DNA of 5,123 bases, taken from positions 1 through 5,123 of the forward strand of contig JBMOJU010000363.1 in NCBI GenBank assembly GCA_049315625.1, written 5' to 3'. How positions within the stretch are numbered: position 1 is the first letter of the stretch; each line of letters opens with the position of its first letter. The stretch is from Paracraurococcus sp049315625. GTDB taxonomy: Bacteria; Pseudomonadota; Alphaproteobacteria; Acetobacterales; Acetobacteraceae. Shown here in pieces: positions 1-5,123 of the stretch. The translations under genes and the position numbers were made by a program. The notes beneath the pieces were generated by a model. The model did no database searches. It was not told the origin of the DNA and saw nothing but the letters and a program-made list of their open reading frames with translations.

Positions 1-1
1 G

Positions 2-3000
2 GCCCAGGCGGCGGTGGCGACGCTCGACCGCACGCTCGCCGCCGCGCCGGTCGTGGTCTACCGGGCGCGGATCGAGGCCGATGGCGGCTACACCCGCACC
101 TATCTGAGCCGCGGCATCGAGAGCCTGACCGGCTGGCCCTATGCGCATTTCCAGGACAACCCCGGCGCGGTGCGGGGCATCATGGAATACGACAGCCCGG
201 CGCAGCAGGAGGCGATGCGCGCCGCCCTGCGGCAGGGCCAGGCCATGCTCGAGATCCGGTTGCGCTGCGCCGATGGCCGGCGGCTCTGGGTGCGCCACAC
301 GCTGCTGGCTGTGCCGGGCGCCGATGGCGCCAGGGAGATGGTCGGCTTCCTGGTCGACATCACGGAGGAACGGGCGGCGCGCGAGCAGGCGGCGGCAGCG
401 GTGCAGGAGGGCAGGGCGCAGGTCGAACGGCTGCTGACCAGTGTGCCGAGCGTGCTGTTCCACCGCGACTCCGACGCCGCGGGCAACACCCGCCTGCTGT
501 ACCGCGGCGGCGACCAGGAGCGGGTCACCGGCTGGCCCGCTGCGGTGCTGGCGGGACTGGACGACCTGTCCGGCCTGCGTGTCGACAGCGAACCGGCACC
601 CGAGACGATCTACCGCCGCGGGCTGCAGGAGCAGGCGACGGTGGTGGATTGGCAGATGCGGCAGCCGGCGGGGCCGCCGCGCTGGATGCGGAAGCATACC
701 CGCGTGCTGTCGCGGCGGCCGGATGGCGGCGGCGAGCTGGTCGGCTACATCATCGACGTCTCGGCCGAATATGCCGCGGCCGAGGCGGCGCGCGCCGCCG
801 ACCGGCGCGAGGCGGCGGCGCTGGAGGCGGGGCGGCTGCAGGTGGAGCGGCTGCATGCGGCGCTGCCGGCGATCCTGTTCCACCGCGAGGTGACCGCCGA
901 GGGCACGTCCCGGCTGATCTATCGCGGCGGCGACCCGGAGACGGTGAGCGGCTGGACCGCGGCGGAGCTGGCCGCGGATGGCAGGCTGTTCGCGCTGGCC
1001 GAGGGCGGCGCGGCCTTCTTCGCGGCCTTCGAGCAGCGTGTGCTGCGGGAGGGCATCGCCCTGGTCGATTGGCGCATCCGCGCGCCGGACGGCAGCCTGC
1101 GCTGGATGCGCAGCCGCGCCCGCCGGGTGGAGCAGCGGCCGGATGGCGGCGGCGAGGTGATCGGCTACGTGATCGACGTCTCCGCCGAATACGCCGCCGC
1201 CCAGGCGGCGGAGGCGGCGCGCGAGCGCGAGGCGGCGGCGCTGGCGGAGGGGCGGGCGCAGATGGCGCGGCTGAATGCCGGACTGCCGGCCATCATCCTG
1301 CACCGCGACGCCGACCCGGACGGTACGTCCCGCCTGCTCTACCGGGGCGGCGACATCGAGGCGGTGACCGGCTGGCCGGCCGAGGACCTCGCCGGGTACG
1401 ACAGCCTCGACCACCTGGACGGGCCGGGCGCCCGGCTGATCGACGACGTGGTCCGCGAGGTGCTGCGTGCGGGCAGCGCGCGGCACGACTGGCAGTTCCG
1501 CCGCCCGGATGGCGGCCTGCACTGGATGCGCATGCAGCTGCGGCTGACCGCGCCGCGCGCCGATGGCGGCGGCGAGGTGGTCGGCTACGTCGTCGACGTG
1601 GAGGCCGAATACCGTGCCGCGGCGGAGGCCCGGGACGCGCAGCAGCGCGAGGCGGCGGCCCTGGCGGAGGGCCGGGCGCAGATGGAGCGGATGCAGACCA
1701 ATCTGCCGGCCATCCTGTGGCACCGCGACGCGCACGCCGACGGCACCTCCCGCCTGCTCTACCGGGGCGGCGACATCGAGGCGGTGACCGGCTGGCCGGC
1801 GGCGGTGATCGAGGGGTTGGACGACCTCGCGGCGCTGCGCGACGATCCGCCCGGCAGCTTCGAGAGCCTTTCCGCGCGGGCGTTGCGGGACGGGACCTGT
1901 TTCTCCGACTGGCGCATCCGCCAGCCGGATGGCCCGCCGCGCTGGATGCGCAGCCATGCGCGGGCGCTGTCGCGGCGTGCCGATGGCGGCGGCGAGGTGA
2001 TCGGCTACGTGGTCGACGTCTCGGCCGAATATGCCGCCGCCGCGGACGCCCAGGCGGCGCGGCAGCGCGAGGCGGCGGCCGAGGTGGCGGGCCGGGCGCA
2101 GATGGGGCGCCTGCTGACCAATGTGCCGGTGGTGCTGTTCCACCGCGACTGCCAGGGCGACAACTCCTCGCGCCTGCTCTATCGCGGCGGCGACCTGGAA
2201 CAGGTGACCGGCTGGCCGGCCGCGGCCTTCGAAGGCAAGGACACGATCGAGGAATTCATCGAATATCCCCTGGTCGAGAGCTTCGAGTCGCTCGTCGACC
2301 AGACGCTGCGCGAGGGCAGCACGGTGTGCGACTGGCAGATGCGCCAGCCGGAGGGGCCACCGCGCCCGATGCGGACCTTCAGCCGCGTGCTCTCGCGCCG
2401 GCCGGATGGCGGCGGCGAGGTGGTCGGCTACATCGTCGACGTCTCCGCCGAATACGCCGCCGCGGCGGCGGCGGAGGCGGCGCGGCAGCGCGAGGCGGCG
2501 GCCGAGGCGGCGGGCCGGGCGCAGGTGGAACGCCTGCTGACCGGGCTGCCGGCGGTGCTCTTCCTGCGCGACGTGGCGGCGGACGGCACCTCCCGCCTGC
2601 TCTACCGCAACGGCGACCTGGCCGCGGTGACCGGCTGGCCGGCGGAGGACCTCGCGCCGCACGAGAAGTGGCGGCACCTGGCCGCGCCGGACGGCCCGAA
2701 CCTGGAGGCGCTGTACCGCGGCGTGCTGCGCGACGGCGAGACGACGGTGGAATGGCGGATGCGCCGGCCGGACGGGAATTTCAGCTGGATGCGGTCCTAT
2801 GCCCGCCGGCTGTCGCTGCGGCCGGATGGCAGCGGCGAGATCGTCGGCGCCATGCTGAACATCGACCGGGAGCGGGAGGCGGCGGCGCAGGCCCGTGCCG
2901 CGACGGAGGAGCTGGACCGCACGCTCGCCGCCGCGCCGCTGGTGGTCTACCGCGGCCGGCTGGCGCCGGATGGCGACTTCACCCGCACCTACCTCAGCCG

Positions 3001-4393
3001 CGGGATCGAGCGGCTGACCGGCTGGCCCTGGGCGGCGATCGAGCCGCCGGGGGAGCTTGCCGCCCTGATGCACGCGGAGGACCGCCGCGAGCAGCGGGCG
3101 AACATGCTGGCGCTGCTGCGGGACGGGCTGCATATCCGCGACCTGCGGATGCGCCGCGCCGATGGCAGCGAGATCTGGACCCGGCACACGCTGGTGGTGG
3201 TGGCGCCCGAGGCCGATGGCGGCGCCGGCATGATCGGCTTCATCGTCGACGTCACCGCCGAGCGGGAGGCGCAGGCGGGCGAGCTGGCGGCGCGGGCCGA
3301 ACTGGACCGCACCCTGGCCGCCGCGCCGGTCGCCGTGCTGCGGGCGCGGATCAACGCCGAGGGCCGGTTCCGACGCACCTTCCTCAGCCGCGGCATCGAG
3401 ACGCTGACCGGCTGGCCCTGGGAGGCGGTGAACCCGCCCGGTGGCCTGTCCCGCATCGTCGAGCCGGCCAGCCGCGGCGACCTGGCGGAGCGGATCGGCC
3501 TGCTGCTGCGCGACGGCACGATCCGCTACGACTACCGGATGCGCCGGGCCGATGGCCGCGTGGCGGATGTCCGCTGCACGCTGTCGGTGCTCGACCGCCT
3601 GCCGGAGGGCAGCGTCGAGGTGGTGGGCTTCCTGGCCGACGTCACCGCCGAGCGGGCGGCGCAGGCGCAGGCGGCGGCGACCGGCCGCATGGTGGCGCTG
3701 GGCGAGATGGGCACCGGCCTGGCGCATGAGCTCAAGCAGCCGCTGGCGACCATCAGCCTGGCCGCCGAGAACGCCATGCGGTCGCTGCGCCGCGGCGATG
3801 CGGCGGCGACGACCCAACGCCTGGAGCGCATCACCGGCCAGGCGCAGCGGGCGGCCGGGATCATCGAGAACCTGCGCCGCTTCGCCCGCGGCAGCGATGC
3901 CGGCGCGCCGCCGGAGCCGGTGCCGCTGGACCACGCGGTGGACAGCGCGTTGGCGCTGGTCGGCGGGCCGCTGCGCGACGCGGGCGTCGAGGTCGTGCTG
4001 GCGCTGGGCGACCCGGCGCCGGTCGCGCTGGGGCAGCTCGTCTCGATCGAGCAGGTGCTGGTGAACCTGCTGGTGAATGCCCGCGACGCGCTGCGCGCGC
4101 TGCCGCCGGAGGCGCCGCGGCGCATCCGGCTGACGGCGGAGGTGGCGGGCGACCAGGTGCGGCTGGCCATCGCCGATACCGGCGGCGGGATCGACGCGGC
4201 GGTGATGCCGCGGCTGTTCGAACCCTTTGTCACAACCAAGGATGCTGACCAGGGGACCGGGCTCGGGCTGTCCATCTGCCACGGCCTGGTGAAGGCGATG
4301 GGTGGCAGCATCGCGGCGCGGAACGAGGCCGGGGGGGCGGTGTTCACGGTGGTGCTGCCGCGTGCCATGGCGGCGGTCGGCCCGGCGGCCTGA
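2..4393 (+). CDS. Multi-PAS sensor histidine kinase (5' partial)
   Basis: This is a sensor kinase that should autophosphorylate a histidine in response to a signal and pass the phosphate to a separate, unseen response regulator. Residues are numbered with the GTG at 14 as 1. Type-A PAS modules lie at about 4-122, 967-1090 and 1097-1220; six type-B PAS modules fill 132-966. All resemble the PAS_3 fold (GW after the first strands, R-x-DG, RWMR, GY-x-x-DV). The HisKA H-box contains AHELKQPL with phospho-acceptor H1238. The HATPase_c domain has N1355 (N-box), DTGGG from D1388 (G1), LFEPFVTTK at 1401-1409 and GTGLGL at 1414-1419 (G2). HELKQPL resembles the HPK4 group (FixL, DctB). I see no transmembrane segment, and no receiver domain before the stop. 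The frame is open to the left edge and begins in linker-like sequence (AQAAVATLDRT), so the GTG at 14 is probably not the start, though this cannot be excluded. The signal and partner regulator are unknown. Confidence 0.93.
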   Translation, partial: AQAAVATLDRTLAAAPVVVYRARIEADGGYTRTYLSRGIESLTGWPYAHFQDNPGAVRGIMEYDSPAQQEAMRAALRQGQAMLEIRLRCADGRRLWVRHTLLAVPGADGAREMVGFLVDITEERAAREQAAAAVQEGRAQVERLLTSVPSVLFHRDSDAAGNTRLLYRGGDQERVTGWPAAVLAGLDDLSGLRVDSEPAPETIYRRGLQEQATVVDWQMRQPAGPPRWMRKHTRVLSRRPDGGGELVGYIIDVSAEYAAAEAARAADRREAAALEAGRLQVERLHAALPAILFHREVTAEGTSRLIYRGGDPETVSGWTAAELAADGRLFALAEGGAAFFAAFEQRVLREGIALVDWRIRAPDGSLRWMRSRARRVEQRPDGGGEVIGYVIDVSAEYAAAQAAEAAREREAAALAEGRAQMARLNAGLPAIILHRDADPDGTSRLLYRGGDIEAVTGWPAEDLAGYDSLDHLDGPGARLIDDVVREVLRAGSARHDWQFRRPDGGLHWMRMQLRLTAPRADGGGEVVGYVVDVEAEYRAAAEARDAQQREAAALAEGRAQMERMQTNLPAILWHRDAHADGTSRLLYRGGDIEAVTGWPAAVIEGLDDLAALRDDPPGSFESLSARALRDGTCFSDWRIRQPDGPPRWMRSHARALSRRADGGGEVIGYVVDVSAEYAAAADAQAARQREAAAEVAGRAQMGRLLTNVPVVLFHRDCQGDNSSRLLYRGGDLEQVTGWPAAAFEGKDTIEEFIEYPLVESFESLVDQTLREGSTVCDWQMRQPEGPPRPMRTFSRVLSRRPDGGGEVVGYIVDVSAEYAAAAAAEAARQREAAAEAAGRAQVERLLTGLPAVLFLRDVAADGTSRLLYRNGDLAAVTGWPAEDLAPHEKWRHLAAPDGPNLEALYRGVLRDGETTVEWRMRRPDGNFSWMRSYARRLSLRPDGSGEIVGAMLNIDREREAAAQARAATEELDRTLAAAPLVVYRGRLAPDGDFTRTYLSRGIERLTGWPWAAIEPPGELAALMHAEDRREQRANMLALLRDGLHIRDLRMRRADGSEIWTRHTLVVVAPEADGGAGMIGFIVDVTAEREAQAGELAARAELDRTLAAAPVAVLRARINAEGRFRRTFLSRGIETLTGWPWEAVNPPGGLSRIVEPASRGDLAERIGLLLRDGTIRYDYRMRRADGRVADVRCTLSVLDRLPEGSVEVVGFLADVTAERAAQAQAAATGRMVALGEMGTGLAHELKQPLATISLAAENAMRSLRRGDAAATTQRLERITGQAQRAAGIIENLRRFARGSDAGAPPEPVPLDHAVDSALALVGGPLRDAGVEVVLALGDPAPVALGQLVSIEQVLVNLLVNARDALRALPPEAPRRIRLTAEVAGDQVRLAIADTGGGIDAAVMPRLFEPFVTTKDADQGTGLGLSICHGLVKAMGGSIAARNEAGGAVFTVVLPRAMAAVGPAA
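23..379 (+). repeat. PAS module A1 (type A), first visible sensor domain
   Basis: This coding repeat opens with LDRTLAAAP, continues with YLSRGIESLTGWP and ends with GFLVDITEERAA, matching a PAS_3 domain plus the start of its exit helix. It closely matches the two type-A modules next to the kinase core. The 24 nt at 26-49 are identical to 2915-2938. It is separated from those copies by the whole type-B array. The ligand is unknown: no FixL-type haem-binding pattern or LOV-type NCRFLQ motif is visible. Confidence 0.8.
1328..1380 (+). repeat. 53-nt perfect direct repeat, copy 1 (PAS unit 3)
   Basis: These 53 nt are identical to 1748-1800, exactly 420 bp downstream. They encode the SRLLYRGGDIEAVTGWP stretch. 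Identity ends sharply at 1381, where the variable centre of the module begins, and on the left at 1327. Because synonymous positions are also identical, the copies were probably separated or homogenised recently. Confidence 0.95.
1748..1800 (+). repeat. 53-nt perfect direct repeat, copy 2 (PAS unit 4)
   Basis: This is the partner of 1328-1380, in the same reading frame and at the same place within the next PAS unit. Unequal crossing-over between the two copies would add or remove exactly one 140-codon module without breaking the frame. Confidence 0.95.
2912..3679 (+). repeat. PAS modules A2 and A3 (type A pair), next to the kinase core
   Basis: Two tandem type-A modules begin with LDRTLAAAP at 2912 and 3302, a 390-bp (130-codon) step. 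Both carry a TYLSRGIE/TFLSRGIE strand, LTGWPW, R-x-RRADG and a GF-x-x-DVTAER exit. The A2-to-A3 linker (from the T of DVT to the residue before AP) is 23 residues. A3 passes directly into the dimerisation helix: 28 residues separate the T of DVT from the phospho-acceptor histidine. A3 lacks the usual W in its RVADVR strand, where A1 has LWVR and A2 has IWTR. A3 is therefore the module that most directly drives the kinase. Confidence 0.82.
3680..4378 (+). other. Histidine kinase core: HisKA dimerisation helices and HATPase_c
   Basis: The segment starts TGRMVALGEMGTGLAHELKQPL. The His codon is CAT at 3725-3727, followed by E and QPL as in FixL/DctB-like kinases. A second helix contains AAGIIENLRRFAR. 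The ATP-binding domain shows VNLLVNARDAL (Mg-binding Asn codon AAT at 4076), IADTGGGI (Asp codon GAT at 4175), LFEPFVTTK and GTGLGLS (from 4253). All catalytic boxes are intact, so kinase activity is expected. The protein ends about a dozen residues after the last strand, leaving no room for a receiver or HPt domain. Confidence 0.93.
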
Positions 4394-4408
4394 ACCGGCC
4401 GCGCCGAC
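4376..4408 (+). other. Hairpin spanning the kinase stop codon
   Basis: The outer arms GTCGGC (4376-4381) and GCCGAC (4403-4408) pair perfectly. After a 3-nt bulge (CCG, 4382-4384), the inner arms GCGGCC (4385-4390) and GGCCGC (4397-4402) also pair, giving 12 G+C-rich base pairs around the 6-nt loop TGAACC. The loop holds the TGA stop codon. No T-run follows, so this is not a standard rho-independent terminator. It lies 5 nt before the Shine-Dalgarno sequence of the next gene and could affect mRNA stability or coupling. Chance hairpins are common at this G+C level, so a function is not established. Confidence 0.5.
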
Positions 4409-4413
4409 GCCGC

Positions 4414-4419
4414 AGGAGG
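4414..4419 (+). promoter_or_regulatory. Shine-Dalgarno sequence of nnr
   Basis: AGGAGG lies 7 nt before the ATG at 4427. It is a near-ideal match to the 16S rRNA 3' end and fixes that ATG as the start in preference to the next in-frame ATG at 4469. No -10/-35 promoter can be recognised in the 33-bp gap, so transcription probably reads through from the kinase gene or from inside it. Confidence 0.85.
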
Positions 4420-4426
4420 GGTTTCG

Positions 4427-5123
4427 ATGCCGCTGTCGCCGCGCCTGGAGTTGCTGACGCCGGCGGAGATGGGCCGGGCCGATGCGGCGGCGATCGCCGG
4501 CGGCATCCCCGGGCCGCGATTGATGGCGGCGGCCGGGCGGGCGGTGGCCCGGGCGGCGATGCGGGCCTTCCGCCCGGTGCCGACCCTGGTGCTGGCCGGG
4601 CCGGGCAACAATGGCGACGACGGCTACGTCGCGGCGCGGCTGCTGGAGCAGGCGGGCTGGCCGGTCGCCGTCGCGGCGCTGGCGCCGCCGCGCCCGGGCA
4701 GCGACGCGGCCGGCGCGGCCGCCGGGTGGCGCGGGCCGCTGGTCCCGTTCGGGCCGGAGGCGGTGGCGCGGGCCGGGCTGGTGATCGACGCGGTGTTCGG
4801 CGCCGGCCTGGCGCGCGACGTGGATGGCGTGGTCGCCGCGACGCTGGCGGCGGTGCGGGCGCCGATCCTGGCGGTCGACGTGCCCTCGGGCCTCGATGGC
4901 GGGACCGGGCAGGTGCGCGGCGCGGCGCCGCGGGCGGCGCTGACGGTGACCTTCTTCCGGCTGAAGCCCGGGCATTTGCTGCTGCCGGGGCGCGAGCTGT
5001 GCGGCGAATTGGTGCTGGCCGATATCGGCCTGCCGGAGGCGGTGCTGGACGCGATCGGGCCGCGCGCCTGGTGCAACGCGCCGGGGCTGTGGCGGCCGCC
5101 GGCATTCGGCGCCGGGTCCCACA
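4427..5123 (+). CDS. nnr: NAD(P)H-hydrate epimerase domain of probable bifunctional Nnr (3' partial)
   Basis: The N-terminal YjeF_N domain interconverts the R and S forms of hydrated NADH/NADPH (NADHX/NADPHX), allowing a dehydratase to restore the cofactor. It is a cytosolic metabolite-repair enzyme. The visible 232 residues show LTPAEM at 10-15, the nucleotide-binding GPGNNGDDGYVAARLL at 58-73, IDAVFGAGL at 120-128, AVDVPSGLDG at 149-158, and TVTFFRLKPGHLLLPGR at 173-189 followed by VLADIGLP. All are hallmarks of the family. The glycine-rich loop reads NNGDDG where most homologues, such as E. coli YjeF, have NNGGDG. The sequence ends AFGAGSH, which fits the usual SHKY-x-RG entry to the C-terminal ADP/ATP-dependent dehydratase domain. 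The complete protein is therefore probably the fused form of around 500 residues, but that half is not visible. The gene starts 33 bp after the kinase stop, with a strong Shine-Dalgarno sequence, on the same strand. In some alphaproteobacteria glnB and glnA follow this gene; whether they do here cannot be seen. Confidence 0.93.
   Translation, partial: MPLSPRLELLTPAEMGRADAAAIAGGIPGPRLMAAAGRAVARAAMRAFRPVPTLVLAGPGNNGDDGYVAARLLEQAGWPVAVAALAPPRPGSDAAGAAAGWRGPLVPFGPEAVARAGLVIDAVFGAGLARDVDGVVAATLAAVRAPILAVDVPSGLDGGTGQVRGAAPRAALTVTFFRLKPGHLLLPGRELCGELVLADIGLPEAVLDAIGPRAWCNAPGLWRPPAFGAGSH

Larger units (their letters stand above)
407..2911 (+). repeat. Six tandem type-B PAS modules, 420-bp period
   Basis: Aligning on the GR-x-Q motif, units begin at 407, 827, 1247, 1667, 2087 and 2510. 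Spacing is therefore 420, 420, 420, 420 and 423 bp, and the last unit runs to 2911. Each unit has a helical segment (GRAQxERL), LPAILFHRD, SRLLYRGGD, VTGWP, a variable centre, DW-x-x-R-x-PDG, RWMR, PDGGGEVVGY and DVSAEYAAA, followed by an Ala/Glu/Arg-rich helix with REAAA. The PAS core is about 106 residues and the linker 34. Unit 5 has one extra residue between GW and DW. Unit 6 is the most divergent: its end reads NIDRERE instead of DVSAEY, and it passes into the type-A modules. That these are PAS folds is a motif-based judgement. Neither a cofactor nor a ligand can be read from the sequence. Confidence 0.88.

Noticed and set aside
407..2911. Possible CRISPR array or non-coding satellite, given the regular repeats.
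   Set aside because: The period is 420 bp, the repeats are coding in one continuous frame, and they match PAS-fold motifs. There are no short repeats with unique spacers.
649..3729. A 1026-codon open frame overlapping the kinase gene in another forward frame.
   Set aside because: Its product is low-complexity Arg/Gly/Ala sequence with no recognisable domain. Stop codons are rare at this G+C level, and because the repeat periods are multiples of three, a frame that is open in one unit stays open in the next.
4331..4337. A run of seven G in the kinase gene as a possible phase-variation or frameshift site.
   Set aside because: The run is short for slippage control, the frame continues correctly to the last HATPase strand, and a shift would alter only about the last 19 residues. 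It encodes the ordinary Ala-Gly-Gly-Ala of that region.
4394..4426. Promoter or rho-independent terminator in the gap between the two genes.
   Set aside because: No -10/-35 pair is recognisable, and the hairpin overlapping the stop codon is not followed by a T-run.
3532..4611. A 359-codon reverse-strand open frame spanning the kinase 3' end and the start of nnr.
   Set aside because: It is antisense to two well-supported genes, rich in Ser/Arg/Ala with no motif, and crosses their intergenic gap. This is typical of shadow frames in G+C-rich DNA.
4344..5105. Reverse-strand open frames opposite nnr (4344-5105 and 4624-5076).
   Set aside because: The forward frame carries the complete set of epimerase motifs. 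The reverse products are Pro/Arg/Ala-rich without domain signatures.

Overview
The window is very G+C-rich, roughly three quarters by eye, with almost every third codon position G or C. It reads as one strand of tightly packed bacterial chromosome. The G+C level, an HPK4-type (FixL/DctB-like) kinase core and a neighbouring fused NAD(P)H-hydrate repair gene suggest a high-GC alphaproteobacterium, possibly Acetobacteraceae (Roseomonas-like). That placement is an inference from style and family resemblance, not from a marker gene.

Positions 2-4393 hold the 3' part of one very large gene for a sensor histidine kinase. Its reading frame is open to the left edge and the first residues already look like an inter-domain linker, so the true start probably lies upstream. 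The visible 1463 codons encode at least nine PAS-type sensor modules followed by one kinase core. The order is one type-A PAS, six type-B PAS, two more type-A PAS, then HisKA and HATPase_c. No membrane segment, signal peptide or receiver domain is visible, so the visible part looks cytosolic. The type-B block is a coding tandem repeat with a period of exactly 420 bp (140 codons) for four successive steps and 423 bp for the fifth.

Positions 4394-4426 are a short intergenic gap. A strong hairpin overlaps the kinase stop codon and is followed by a good Shine-Dalgarno sequence. From 4427 to the right edge runs the first part of nnr, the NAD(P)H-hydrate epimerase domain of what is probably a bifunctional epimerase/dehydratase. 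It is cut off just where the dehydratase domain should begin.

The two genes share a strand and lie 33 bp apart, so co-transcription is plausible, but no functional link between sensing and metabolite repair is evident. I see no RNA gene, mobile element, CRISPR array or rho-independent terminator. The most noteworthy object is the PAS array: its near-perfect periodicity, fixed linker lengths, conserved module edges around divergent centres, and a 53-nt perfect repeat between adjacent units.
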